Shown here: positions 42,801-53,100 of the stretch, in pieces
Layout of the letters: each line of letters starts with the position of its first letter
Position numbering within the stretch: position 1 is the stretch's first letter
Origin: a virus
DNA length: 64,000 bases
IMG/VR virus record: IMGVR_UViG_3300026519_000001
Coordinates: 1 to 64,000 of that record
Direction: 5' to 3' (one strand)
Program-made: the position numbers and the translations under genes
Notes under the pieces: generated by a model
What the model was told of the DNA's origin: nothing
Database searches by the model: none
The model's input: only the letters and a program-made list of their open reading frames with translations

Positions 42801-43324
42801 AATATGTAGGCATCTATGTTATATTCTTTTGTTGCTATATTAATTAACTGCTTTATATTTCTAATAGGTGTAAATGTATAGACACCTTTATTTTTATAAT
42901 TAGCAGAAGAAACATTGTATTTTAATACAAAAATATATCCTTTTGTATGCTTGTTTAAATGACGAACTAGTATCTTCTTTTTCTTTGCTTCAGGATCTCT
43001 TTCCCATAATTCAGCAGTTTTTTTAAAGTCAGGAGGATAATGATTAGTTAATATATTATTATGCATCTTTAACCTAGGCTTAAACTTCCGCATAGAAATT
43101 ACACCAAGTCTATAAGGTAATTTAAATTCAAAATTTTTCATCACTATTTTTTCTCCAATAGCTGCATTGTAATCATTACATATATTTCTAAATTCAGATC
43201 TTGTTACATTATATTTTGTGTTTTTATGATATTCTTTTTTATAGAAATTAAAATAATCTGGCAACCCAAAACCAGGTCTTATTTTATTTTTTTTATTTTT
43301 TCTGCTGTTGTCCATTATTACCAT
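42797..43324 (-). CDS. Ring-type/structural protein (175 aa)
   Basis: Basic protein with IRPGFGLPDYFNFYKKEYHK and FELPYRLGVISM-like beta elements. It overlaps the upstream gene by 32 nt (or 23 nt if the internal MDNSRKN start at 43315 is used). IRPGFGLPDYFNFYKK and GxISMRKFKPRLK-type elements recur in crAss-like tail gene clusters. Role inferred from position. Confidence 0.5.
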   Translation of the reverse strand: MVIMDNSRKNKKNKIRPGFGLPDYFNFYKKEYHKNTKYNVTRSEFRNICNDYNAAIGEKIVMKNFEFKLPYRLGVISMRKFKPRLKMHNNILTNHYPPDFKKTAELWERDPEAKKKKILVRHLNKHTKGYIFVLKYNVSSANYKNKGVYTFTPIRNIKQLINIATKEYNIDAYIL

Positions 43325-44006
43325 TTAATATTGTTGCATCATCAGCACTATTATTTTCTTGATCTGTTGGCAATATTTTTAAACTAGCTAGCTCTTGAAT
43401 AATTTCTAAAATAACTATATCAGCAATTTGTTTTTTTAATGGATAATTAAATGTTCTTATATTTTGATCTGAATTAACAGAATCATATTTTAATTGATCC
43501 ATTGGTCTTTCAAACACAGCTGAAAAAGATATTTCATCGTATGCTCTTTCCTCTCCACTAGAGGATTTTAAATGAAGATACCTATCCCCATCAATCATTC
43601 CAAATATTTGGTCCACATCGTAATCACCTGAACCAGAGTAAATGAATCTTTTTCTAGAAACTATATTTATTGGTCTTTCAAACTTACCTACTGTTGCAAT
43701 TCTTTCAATCATATTCCTATGGTCAAGCCCAATAACCATAGGAAGCCTGATGGTTGACCTAGTAGTATCACTTTCAGATTCGTATTTAGATGGCATATCT
43801 GAGCTATCAATTTCTTCTAAAGATAGTATGATAGTTTGTACTAATTGCTCATCCACAGGTCTTTGAATATTATTATACTCTCTTCTAATATATTTAGTTC
43901 TTTTATTATCAACTAAAAACATAAGATAATCATTAGTATACTTAGTATCATCAACATACTCTTTTAAACCCTCTCTTATTGCAAATATAATTTCTAATCC
44001 TGTCAT
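43293..44006 (-). CDS. Ring-type tail connector protein (237 aa)
   Basis: MTGLEIIFAIREGLKEYVDD.. is the helical N-terminus seen in head-tail/ring connectors of crAss-like phages (LEIxxxIRExLKExSDDxxxxxxYL). A beta domain follows (RTKYIRREYN.., RSTIRLPMVIG), and the tail is Gln/Asn-rich. Contacts portal or neighbouring rings if the analogy holds. Confidence 0.6.
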   Translation of the reverse strand: MTGLEIIFAIREGLKEYVDDTKYTNDYLMFLVDNKRTKYIRREYNNIQRPVDEQLVQTIILSLEEIDSSDMPSKYESESDTTRSTIRLPMVIGLDHRNMIERIATVGKFERPINIVSRKRFIYSGSGDYDVDQIFGMIDGDRYLHLKSSSGEERAYDEISFSAVFERPMDQLKYDSVNSDQNIRTFNYPLKKQIADIVILEIIQELASLKILPTDQENNSADDATILNGNNGQQQKK

Positions 44007-44009
44007 GTT

Positions 44010-45185
44010 TTATAAATTTATTATGGATTCGGAAATAATCCCTGTATCTAAATTCAATATTTCATATGCAGTACCTGCATTAGTCATTTCAAAATTAGTA
44101 AGTATCCAATCTGTTGTTCCCATCATGGATGGAACTGTTTTATAACACTCTATATTTTTACAAGGTGCTATGCAATATTGATGTAAATCACCTTTAATCA
44201 TTCTTATCCTAGCATTTCTAGGAATTGATTTTCTCTTTAAAAATGCTTCTATAAATGATTCTGTTTGGGGATTTGGAAACAAAGGAAAACCTTTAAACCT
44301 ATTCTCTTTATCTTTACCATGTGACAATACATAATGAATATCTTCGTGCTCAATAGACCCAATAAAATCAGGAAAATTAACTACTGACACGTCAGGATAT
44401 ACACCTTCTACATAAGCCATTAATGCCCTTTTACAAACATAACCAAAATCACCATCGTGATTTGCATTTGTAACTTCCCACATTTGGTATTTTTCGGCAG
44501 CTCCACTATTAAATAAATTATCAAAAAAAATTTTATGCTCTCTAAAGTAAACCTCAAAAGCCTCTATATTATTCATATTTTGTTTTAACTTATGTGTTCT
44601 ACTTACAGTAAGGCTATCCATGCCATCTAAAGCATCTCCCAAATCAGCTATTGTAATTGTTTTAAATGCACCATAGTTACTAACCAAATCATAAATATGA
44701 TATAATACTTTATTCATCCTCTTAGAAAACTCTTTAGCATTATAAATGTTATCTTGACTTCCTATGCTTCCTATATGTTTATCAGACATCCACACTTTTA
44801 AATCTAAATTATTTGAAGATGTTACTGGTGGTATATCTTTCGTTGAAATTTCAGATTTAACTATTTCAGAAAAAATTTCACTATAATTAACAACATTATC
44901 TTCCTCCTCAGAAACTTCTGGTTTTAAAGACATTAACCATTCACCACTAGCACTTTGCCATTTAGACTTAATTACAAATCCTTCTGGAGCAGTTTTTATA
45001 ATAACATCATCTATTTGTTTTTTATTTTTTTCTTTTTTTAATAACCTAGCTTCAGCCAATGCTAACTTACAATCTTCATATTCGACATCTATACCAATCT
45101 TATTAAATCTTAAAAGCAATTGTTCTGGGCTCTTCTTTAAATAACCTGGTTTCTTTTTTAAAAACTCTATTAATGTATTAATCAT
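44010..45185 (-). CDS. Calcineurin-like metallophosphoesterase (391 aa)
   Basis: All metal motifs are present in order: SDKHIG (Asp135, His137), LGDALDG (Asp184), ANHDG (Asn242, His243), HGKD (His289) and KGDLHQ (Asp333-x-His335, with the usual G-H-x-H altered to G-D-x-H). Residues 1-125 form a separate N-terminal part with an HTH-like or coiled feature. It sits within the late operon, overlapping the lipoprotein gene by 4 nt. Function in the virion or in DNA processing is unknown. Confidence 0.78.
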   Translation of the reverse strand: MINTLIEFLKKKPGYLKKSPEQLLLRFNKIGIDVEYEDCKLALAEARLLKKEKNKKQIDDVIIKTAPEGFVIKSKWQSASGEWLMSLKPEVSEEEDNVVNYSEIFSEIVKSEISTKDIPPVTSSNNLDLKVWMSDKHIGSIGSQDNIYNAKEFSKRMNKVLYHIYDLVSNYGAFKTITIADLGDALDGMDSLTVSRTHKLKQNMNNIEAFEVYFREHKIFFDNLFNSGAAEKYQMWEVTNANHDGDFGYVCKRALMAYVEGVYPDVSVVNFPDFIGSIEHEDIHYVLSHGKDKENRFKGFPLFPNPQTESFIEAFLKRKSIPRNARIRMIKGDLHQYCIAPCKNIECYKTVPSMMGTTDWILTNFEMTNAGTAYEILNLDTGIISESIINL

Positions 45186-45898
45186 ATTCCTCCTGTAATT
45201 AATTTTCTTATTAATTTTACTATAAATTGCATTAATCCTTGTATTTTACTTCCTAATAAATATACTAAAGCTATAATAGGAACTACAAATAAAAACCAAA
45301 ACTTTTTATCTTGCCAAAAGTTTTTTCTAATATTAATTTTATTTGTTGTAATAGATTTCTCTATAACTATGAAGCCTTCTTTAGTTTTAACATTCATTTG
45401 TAATACACCATTTTTAATAGTATATGGAATAATGAATTTATAATTTTCATATATACCTTCTATATTTTCAAGATATGATAACTCTGTATATTTTTGAAAT
45501 AATGTATCTGATTTAATTTTATATTCTTTTACTATTTTTTTTATTTTAGTTAATTGTAACTTTGTAACGGGATTATCTTTTATAACAATATTTACTATTG
45601 AATCTACTTTATTAAAACTTTTTGAAGTGTTATCAATAAGCTCATTATTAATACTGTCTAAACTTTTAGTGTCTTGTAATATCAAATTAACTTGCAAGCT
45701 ATCAGAAGCTATTTGTATTGTATCATATACAATCATAGTAAAAGCATCTGTAACCAATTCAGGATATTTTTCAATTTGATTATTAATACCCTTATCAAAT
45801 AAAATAATTTTATTTTCTGCTTTATTAATATTTTTTGCGGTTTTTAAAGAGACGCAAGATGTAATAAATAACAATAAAATTATTAATACTATTTTCAT
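45182..45898 (-). CDS. Lipoprotein with C-terminal membrane helix, spanin-like (238 aa)
   Basis: MKIVLIILLLFITSCVSLKT is a lipoprotein signal with lipobox FITSC (Cys15). The middle is a long charged, coiled-coil-prone stretch. Near the C-terminus WFLFVVPIIALVYLLGSKI spans the inner membrane. An acylated N-terminus plus a distal transmembrane helix is the architecture of a unimolecular spanin, and the gene is in the lysis cluster (endolysin at 46652). Good structural fit, function inferred. Confidence 0.62.
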   Translation of the reverse strand: MKIVLIILLLFITSCVSLKTAKNINKAENKIILFDKGINNQIEKYPELVTDAFTMIVYDTIQIASDSLQVNLILQDTKSLDSINNELIDNTSKSFNKVDSIVNIVIKDNPVTKLQLTKIKKIVKEYKIKSDTLFQKYTELSYLENIEGIYENYKFIIPYTIKNGVLQMNVKTKEGFIVIEKSITTNKINIRKNFWQDKKFWFLFVVPIIALVYLLGSKIQGLMQFIVKLIRKLITGGI

Positions 45899-46224
45899 TT
45901 AATTTTATGTTTAACTCCCTCTATCATAATTTTTATAAGCTCATATAATCCTTGAAATATTATACCTCCAAAAGCACCCTTAATAAAAGAAACAGGAACG
46001 GTATAAAGAACTCCAGGTAATACAGTATCATTAGGGGTTATAAATAACAAACCTAATGAAGAAATAAGTGTAAAAACCCAATCATCCCATGTGAGAGATA
46101 TATAACGCTTAAAATTAAATTTTTGATGTAATTTATCTGATTTATTTTTATCTTTTTGAAACATAAAAAAATTAAAGGTTAACCAACCAAGTATACAGAT
46201 AATAAAATCAGATATTTGTAACAT
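45895..46224 (-). CDS. Small membrane protein, holin candidate (109 aa)
   Basis: Hydrophobic segments at the start (FIICILGWLTFNFFMF), the middle (WVFTLISSLGLLFIT) and after a loop (FIKGAFGGIIFQGLYELI) with a basic tail (EGVKHKIK). Four-nt overlap with the spanin-like gene and 17-nt overlap with the upstream gene. Best holin candidate of the window. Confidence 0.55.
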   Translation of the reverse strand: MLQISDFIICILGWLTFNFFMFQKDKNKSDKLHQKFNFKRYISLTWDDWVFTLISSLGLLFITPNDTVLPGVLYTVPVSFIKGAFGGIIFQGLYELIKIMIEGVKHKIK

Positions 46225-46636
46225 ATTCTTTTAATTGAATTTGAAGTTTTAAAATTTTTTGCTCTAATTCTATAATTTGTTTGGATTTATTACCATCAAG
46301 TATTCTTAATCTTAAATTTTCATCTTTTAACTCTTCTATTTCTTTAGCTAGACTTTCTCTCTCCTTGTTATGCTCACCTTCTTTTTTTTGTAATTTTTTT
46401 ACTTGTAATATTAATTTATCAATTTTATTTTCATGTGCATTAATTGATTTTTGTAAAGCTTCTACCATTTCTAAGGAAGCCCCAACTAAAATTGATCCCG
46501 CTTCTGCGTTGGCTCTATTAGCATCTGCTTTAAATTTTTTTTGCAAAGCCTTAAATGTAATAACACCACCTAGCAAACCACTAAAAAGAGGAATCACAAG
46601 TTGACCGTATTCAATTAAAGTTGAGTAATCTTCCAT
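46208..46636 (-). CDS. Membrane-anchored coiled-coil protein (142 aa), lysis cluster
   Basis: One N-terminal membrane helix (QLVIPLFSGLLGGVITFKAL) followed by a long heptad-rich coiled coil (LQKSINAHENKIDKLILQVK.. to the C-terminus). Could be an antiholin, a holin partner or an inner-membrane spanin subunit. Assigned by location between holin-like and endolysin genes. Confidence 0.5.
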   Translation of the reverse strand: MEDYSTLIEYGQLVIPLFSGLLGGVITFKALQKKFKADANRANAEAGSILVGASLEMVEALQKSINAHENKIDKLILQVKKLQKKEGEHNKERESLAKEIEELKDENLRLRILDGNKSKQIIELEQKILKLQIQLKEYVTNI

Positions 46637-46651
46637 AGTATATTATAAATT

Positions 46652-47092
46652 TTATTTATTTGTTAATTCAAAATGCGGTAAATCTTGTAGATTTTGATCG
46701 TACAATAACTCTCCATCACCATCCCAATTTGCACCCCAACGCACTTTGTGTGATATTAATCCGTCATTTAATAGCTTATTAGCTACCGTGAGAATTACCC
46801 CTCCAATGTAAGCTAAGTGCATCTTGTCATAAGCCAATTTAGGTTTGCCAGAAACATAAACATATATATCAAATGCTTTTGAAGGAGAAAAATTATGCTT
46901 TCCTTTTTTACTTATACCATCTATTCTACTGTATCCTTTATCATAAAGTTCTTTTTGCCTTTTTAAAGTTCTATGACCTTCACCAATCCCAAAATCTACA
47001 GTACTAATCTTAAGTGATTCATGTGCTATCAACTGCAAATCATCTTCACATGTAGATAATTTTTTTAAACTATTTTTACCAAATTTAAACAT
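46652..47092 (-). CDS. Endolysin: M15-family D,D/L,D-peptidase (146 aa)
   Basis: Compact single-domain peptidase: FGIGEGHRTLKRQKELYDKG (start of the M15 core), KGKHNFSPSKAFDIYVYV with zinc ligands His66 and Asp75, VRWGANWDGDG, and PHFELTNK with the third ligand His140. This is the typical peptidoglycan peptidase of Bacteroidota phages. No signal peptide, so export depends on a holin. Its ATG overlaps the previous stop by one base. Confidence 0.88.
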   Translation of the reverse strand: MFKFGKNSLKKLSTCEDDLQLIAHESLKISTVDFGIGEGHRTLKRQKELYDKGYSRIDGISKKGKHNFSPSKAFDIYVYVSGKPKLAYDKMHLAYIGGVILTVANKLLNDGLISHKVRWGANWDGDGELLYDQNLQDLPHFELTNK

Positions 47093-47397
47093 TATATTAA
47101 ATTTTTAATTAATTTTTGATAATTTATTAAATTCTCATCTAAAATAGCATATCTTACATTTTCTTGAAACTCAACTAGTGCAATGGCTTCTGCATCTTCA
47201 AGGTCAACATGATCAACATCTTTTTTAACTTGAGCCTCTTTTACTTTTTTAAGGATAGTCATTCTCATCATTTGTGTATTCAAATCTCCTAGTCCATCTT
47301 TCCCAGGTGTATTGACTGCCTGTATTATCAAGTCAAAATAAGAAGCTTTTTTATCAATTCCTTCTAAATCAAATTCTACATTTTTTAAATTTTTCAT
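47092..47397 (-). CDS. Small acidic protein (101 aa), first gene of the lysis operon
   Basis: Helical (DLIIQAVNTPGKDGLGDLNT, then MTILKKVKEAQVKKDVDHVD and a Glu/Asp-rich end). A well-formed TAnnTTTG promoter precedes it. Similar small proteins lie before endolysins in Bacteroidota phages; function unknown. Confidence 0.55.
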   Translation of the reverse strand: MKNLKNVEFDLEGIDKKASYFDLIIQAVNTPGKDGLGDLNTQMMRMTILKKVKEAQVKKDVDHVDLEDAEAIALVEFQENVRYAILDENLINYQKLIKNLI

Positions 47398-47420
47398 ATT
47401 CTTTTTTTTAAATTGTTTTG

Positions 47421-47451
47421 CAAATATAAATATATATATCTATAAAACAAG
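47421..47451 (-). promoter_or_regulatory. Bacteroidota-type promoter for the lysis operon
   Basis: On the minus strand TATATTTG (complement of 47421-47428) matches the -7 element TAnnTTTG exactly, and CTTG (complement of 47448-47451) lies 19 nt upstream as a -33 element. The 83-nt intergenic gap is one of the few in the late block, so host-polymerase control of lysis is plausible. Confidence 0.6.
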
Positions 47452-47480
47452 AAAACCTCTATTTTTATTATTAAAATATT

Positions 47481-49631
47481 TTAATTATTATTCATCCAAG
47501 TCCATACATTAGACTGCTCAGAAGGTAATGTCTCTACTTTCTTTAAGAATGTATATTTTACGCTGCCACCATAAGCATTTAAGCTATTTGTTTGTGCGCC
47601 TAATCTTCCATTACCTCCACCTGTATTTGACGTTGGTAAGTTAACTACTGTTTCTGCGAGCAAAACAACATTAGAATCATTTCTTACCTCAATAGTACTT
47701 GTAGCTCCATTCAAGTAAAGTCTAATTCTATAAGTTATCCCAGTTGCTAAAGTAATTCCTAATCCAACATTAGCCCATCTAAGCTCACCCCCTGATTGTG
47801 TCCTTAAGGTAATAGAAGAACTCAACGCAAATATCACTTGAAAATTAGTATTATCTGGTGTAAATTCCATCCAAAGCTCGTAATCAGTAGTATAAGCATT
47901 CCCAGGCATTGTTAATTGTTGCAGGGCTGCTCTGTCAAAATCAACCAAACCTGCATTATAAGTTGGTATATTTTGTCCAGCTTCACGAGCCAAATTAGCC
48001 CCAGTACCTTCATTTGTCCAAAATTCATTTGTAGCCAAATCAACCGCTCCACTAGGTCTAATAGCAATGTCCCAAGCAATATCCGTAAATGGGCTAAATG
48101 GTGCTGCGGCTATTGCTCCTGTGTAAGGACTAATAGAAGTGCTACCAGTCATTGGAATATCATTTACAGGAATAACCTCGCATTGAATAAATTTTGTTTC
48201 GTCTTCTGAAACTAAAAGATAAGTTGAAGCAGTTGCGCCAACTATTGCTATCCTGTTTAATCCTGCTATATCATCTGATCTAAACCATTGGTAAATCACA
48301 GAATCAATAGTTGCGCCTGCTCCTGCATCGCCCCCTATAACATTAGCTGTTAAAATCTCTCCTTTTTGTTCTGTTCCTGTGATATTAACAGAAGTATAAC
48401 TAGCCAAGATAGGGTCAAAGCACAAATAGCCGAATCCTCTATTATAATGATAGGCATTATTAATTCTACCCAAAGAATCAAAAGTTGGATTCATTGCAGG
48501 GTGATTAGAAGGAACAAATATATTGCCTCCTCCATCTATTAGACTATATGTTAACTTGTCTATTCTGCTGTCTTCAAATAAAGTTAAGTAATTATCTGAA
48601 ATTATACAGTTTCTAACTTCAATATCACATATATCTAAAAATACTTGCAATAATGATGTTTGTGTGTTTGTCGTTGCTATTTTAAGTATGCAAGAATCAA
48701 ATATTTTTTTCTTGTTTCCTTTTATGGTTGAATTTGGATACCAATCTCTTGCCTCTGCATTTCCTAAGTAAAGATGTTCTTCCGCTTCAAAAAAGCAGTT
48801 AAAGTAACTCATCCCGTCTGTATTTTCTAAAAGAGCATAAGCATTCCCGAGTGTTCCAAAACTTTGGAACATGGAATTTCTAATTACTCCACTACAATCC
48901 TGAATTTGCAATGCTCTATTTTGTGAGAGTTCATCTTCCCAACCTGCATCTAATCCAGTAAAATGATTAATATCAAGATTTTCACAATGGCTAAACTGCA
49001 CTGATTCTCTTCCTGAGTGATTCGAAAAAATATGGTGAAGTCTTACATTCCTTAAGTTATGATAAACAGTTCCATTTACCTGACCAAAATAAAGGCTCTC
49101 ACCAATTACATTCGAAAATCGTGAAAAACTAATATCTACGTCATAAGGTGCTACTCCTGCATTATTATCCGTTTTACTTCTAAAGCCACTAAATCCATTA
49201 ATATTATCACCTTCAAAATCAGCGTTCTGAATCTTAACATTTCCGCTAGAAATTTCCCATACAAATACGTGGTCTCCGTAAAAATACATATCGTAAAACT
49301 CGATATTTTCACTTGTATTACCTCGTAAAGCACCTTGATTAGCTACTGTTCCGTCTCCTATTTGTGTTAACTTTGGATTGGATGTTCCCCCTGCTCCTTT
49401 AAATCTTATAGGAGTAGGGATGCTGCCGACTAATCCAACTATCATAACTCTAGGTGCGTGTGTTCCTACTCCTAAAATAACATCAGTATTACCTGCTAAA
49501 TCAGCAGTTTCTATTTGAGTATCGGTTGGGGTTATTGTGGTAGTAGTTCCAAAAGAAGGTGCATCAGGGATGGTTTCATAAAGCAAACTTGGTGTTGTTG
49601 TATTTAATATATATGGATTTATAATTATCAT
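47481..49631 (-). CDS. Tail fibre with right-handed beta-helix and lectin-like end (716 aa)
   Basis: A beta-helix (pectate-lyase-like) core spans about residues 60-370: short strands with FYDMYFYGDHVFVWEISSGN, IQDCSGVIRNSMFQS and similar turns. An Ig-like TxVNITGTEQKGEILTANV domain follows, then a laminin-G/LamG-like C-terminus (YELWMEFTPDNTNFQVIFAL ... IRLYLNGATSTIEVRND). Adhesin or depolymerase that binds a surface glycan; catalytic residues not identifiable by eye. Confidence 0.7.
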   Translation of the reverse strand: MIIINPYILNTTTPSLLYETIPDAPSFGTTTTITPTDTQIETADLAGNTDVILGVGTHAPRVMIVGLVGSIPTPIRFKGAGGTSNPKLTQIGDGTVANQGALRGNTSENIEFYDMYFYGDHVFVWEISSGNVKIQNADFEGDNINGFSGFRSKTDNNAGVAPYDVDISFSRFSNVIGESLYFGQVNGTVYHNLRNVRLHHIFSNHSGRESVQFSHCENLDINHFTGLDAGWEDELSQNRALQIQDCSGVIRNSMFQSFGTLGNAYALLENTDGMSYFNCFFEAEEHLYLGNAEARDWYPNSTIKGNKKKIFDSCILKIATTNTQTSLLQVFLDICDIEVRNCIISDNYLTLFEDSRIDKLTYSLIDGGGNIFVPSNHPAMNPTFDSLGRINNAYHYNRGFGYLCFDPILASYTSVNITGTEQKGEILTANVIGGDAGAGATIDSVIYQWFRSDDIAGLNRIAIVGATASTYLLVSEDETKFIQCEVIPVNDIPMTGSTSISPYTGAIAAAPFSPFTDIAWDIAIRPSGAVDLATNEFWTNEGTGANLAREAGQNIPTYNAGLVDFDRAALQQLTMPGNAYTTDYELWMEFTPDNTNFQVIFALSSSITLRTQSGGELRWANVGLGITLATGITYRIRLYLNGATSTIEVRNDSNVVLLAETVVNLPTSNTGGGNGRLGAQTNSLNAYGGSVKYTFLKKVETLPSEQSNVWTWMNNN

Positions 49632-49634
49632 AGT

Positions 49635-50141
49635 CTAGTTTTTAACTACATATAAAATAATTTTAAGCCCAGCACCTGGTATAGTTGACCCAACTTGATC
49701 TATATCAATTGTTATTTCGTCATTATCAATAAAAATTGTATCTGATATAACAACTGGTGTTGAAGCAGTTATAGATGTTTTTTCATTAATATTAATGCTT
49801 AATTTAGTAGACAATATTGAAGTTCCATTTTTATTAATATCAACTATTAAATCGCTACCTGTTGGAGCTGTATTTAGAGATCCTCTAATATTTAATAATT
49901 TATACCCATAAGGTAATCTAAATGTAAACTTATTAGTACCTACACTAATATTTGTTGTTTCATCACTAACTGCTATTATAAGCTCTTCATTATTTGATAA
50001 GACATTCCATGTATCACCATCAAAAAACTTATATGCATTTATAGTGGTATTGAAATATATTAATCCTGCTTTTTTTATAACTGGATCAATAGATCTTTTT
50101 GGTATTGGTAATCCATCTAATGTTGCTCCGTATTGTGCCAT
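49635..50141 (-). CDS. Small structural/fibre-associated protein (168 aa)
   Basis: Start set at MAQYGATLDGLPIPKRSI (50141), since an earlier in-frame ATG would overlap the 1128-aa fibre gene by 64 nt. A beta-sandwich-like domain follows, with EELIIAVSDETTNISVGTNKFTF and SLNTAPTGSDLIVDI, as in receptor-binding or fibre-tip proteins of marine Bacteroidota phages. Sits between two fibre genes. Confidence 0.6.
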   Translation of the reverse strand: MAQYGATLDGLPIPKRSIDPVIKKAGLIYFNTTINAYKFFDGDTWNVLSNNEELIIAVSDETTNISVGTNKFTFRLPYGYKLLNIRGSLNTAPTGSDLIVDINKNGTSILSTKLSININEKTSITASTPVVISDTIFIDNDEITIDIDQVGSTIPGAGLKIILYVVKN

Positions 50142-50170
50142 ATTTTTTATTTTATTTATTATAAATATTT

Positions 50171-53100
50171 TTAAGTAAGCAATCCGTATGCTTGTAAAAT
50201 TGCTACCAAATCTCCCATTGTATATCCGTTCCATGTAGCTGTATCATTTGATATACCAGAAGTATTTGCTACAAATGTAGCAGGTGTTTGGGATGTTGGT
50301 GTTTGTTTTGTAATAGCTGTCCCTCCAAATAACGAGATTCTTCCACCGACACTCCCAATTATTATACCACCTGTTCCTTCATTAGCTAAAATTAAATCAG
50401 AATTTCCATTTACTAGATTCTCAGGAATCAATGTTACAGCACCATCAGTAAGAAATACTCCTAACGATTCTTGTTCCGATGTTCCACCGCCAATTCTTAA
50501 AATATTAGCAGCATCAGCAAAAATAGAAATTTTTGTACTATCCGTTAAGATTCCCCCTGTTGGCGATAGAACTAATGTTCTACCACTAATAAGCATGTTA
50601 GTTCCGTTAGCATCTTCAAAACTAAATGAAGAAAGAATCCCTGCCCCTTTAGTTTTAAATCTCATTCCTAAGTTTGCACTTGCTCCTTTAGCCTCAATTA
50701 ACCTTGAAGATGGTCCAACTAATGTATCATCTCCTAAAGTTAAACTTCCAGCAGCTTCATTGATATATACTCTACTATTAACAAACCCTCCTACACCATC
50801 GGATGTTTGTATTGCATTGTTTGGTCCTATCGCAGAAGCTACCACTTGAGCAACCCAGCTTCTAACTCCTACTATCGTACTAGAAAGCACAAAGCCATCT
50901 GTAGCAGGATTACCTAAGGATGCTTCGTAAGCAGAATCTACATCAACCCAAGCGGCATCTCTACGAGCATATCTTACCCCATCAGAAGGGGCATCTGCTA
51001 TTCCACCACCTCCACTAGGCAAGGCAGCCTGTATTACTTCGCCAGTAGCAGAATTAATACCTAACATGTGAGTCTCTCCTGTGGTTGGAAGAGCCCCACC
51101 AATACCTAAACCAAGTCTAACTTTGGGCATAAAAACTGTAGCAACTGGACCATTAACTGATATGCCATCCCCACCAATAATAACACTATCAGTAGAATTT
51201 TGTAGAAATGAGTTTTTTCCTCCAATAATAATTCCGTTAACCAATCCAGATATAGAATGACCAGAACCACCTATTATAACTGAATTATATATATCAGTAG
51301 TAGTTCCATCGAAAGAATTATTTTCTCCTCCCAAAAGACCGCTATTGATAAGAACAAAAGATGAGGTAGATAATATACTAGAATTATCAACACCAATGGC
51401 AAAAGCATTTTCAGTAAAAACTGTAGGTATTGGAGACCTTGTTGCCAAAAAAGCATTAGAAGATAGATTTAAAGCATGCGAAACCCCCTGCAAATAAATA
51501 TTATTATTAGCATCAGAAGTAAATTCTCCTCCCCCTCCAACTACTGTCTGCCAAGTATTATCATCTCTTAAAAACTTAGTTCCGTCAGGAGTTCCAGTGG
51601 CAATAGGGTTATAAATACCATTTGCAATATTTCTTGTCAGAATTTCTTGCCATACAGAGCTTGCTAAAAGTCTTAAATGGTTATCTGTTGAATCGTAAGC
51701 AATAACTCCATTAATTGCGGATGTTAAATTAGTATCGGGGTCAGCATTAACTGTAATGCCTGTGCCGTAAGTTAATCCTACCTTAAAACCTCTATTACCA
51801 TTCCAATTAAGTTCAAAAGAGTTTGCTAGGGCATTTGTTTGAATAACTGTATTATAACCCATCATTATTGCACCTATACCGTCTGTCCTTGAGTTACGTC
51901 CAAATGAAGCAGAGCCCTCTTGGTCTGAAAAAGTATTAGCACCTATTGCTATCGTGTAAGCAGACTCTGCTGTAGAAAAAGCTCCTAAAGCAATCCCATT
52001 TAATCCTTGTGTCGAAGAATTTCTCCCGATAGCAACTGCATTCATAGCAAAAGAAACTATCCCATTCCCTATATTTACAGAATTTACTCCTGATTGTGTA
52101 CTAGCACCAATAGAAATTCCATCTCCTCCAGCACCAGCACTTCCAATTATTATACTAGCTGTCGATGAAGCATTAAGGTATGTTCCAATTAATATTGAAT
52201 TAGCAAAAGCACTAGATGAGTTTGCTCCTATAACAGTAGAGTTAGCTCCAGCTCCTTGTGCTATTAATCTAATATTGTTTTCATAAGTAAGTCCTGAAGT
52301 GCCTTCAATTGTACCATCTCCTGTCCAAACACCTACTTGGTTATTCAAAGGAGTTCCTACTTTAGTAACATCTCCGCCTCCACCTCCCGTAGAAGCTAGT
52401 CTCCAAACCTTTTCATTAGTTCCTGTTGCATAGTCATCAGGTCTTACTGTTTCTGGAAGTGATTCTATATCGGCTCCTGCTTCTAATTTATAAACATTAA
52501 GTGAATTACTTTGATTAATATTTCTAAATAATAAATAATTATTTAAACTTAGAGAAACTGTTCCTATAGCTTTTAGGTCGGGTATAGTTTCAACATCATT
52601 ATTTATAAAAATTGCTTCGTCACTGCCAGGTAAAGAAGTTGTATATTGCAATGTCCATACCCCAGTTAAATATTTATACATTGCATATTCACCTTGAATA
52701 TATGCAAATTCATTCTCATTAGGAGAAGGAACATCAATTGCTAGTTGAACTAATGAAGGTGATACATAAAGTGTGTATCCTTGAATTGCATTAATTAAAC
52801 TTATTGTTTCTGCTTTTGTATAATAATTACTTAAATCTACAGGTGGAAATATTATATCTGCAATCTCTTCTCCTACATAAATTTTAATGGCATTTACAGT
52901 AGCTAAAAATAAAGGATTTGTAAGGTCTGTAATTACAGTAGCCACAATAGCATCTGTAAGATGCCCACTAAGATCTGGAAAGTCTGTTATGTCTGCTACT
53001 GTATGTGTGTGGGGTGAAGAAGGAAATGTAGTAGGCTTTCCTGTTAACGTAGCCCAAGTAACGGAAGATGCTCCTGTTGGTACAATATTCCATTTATTAG

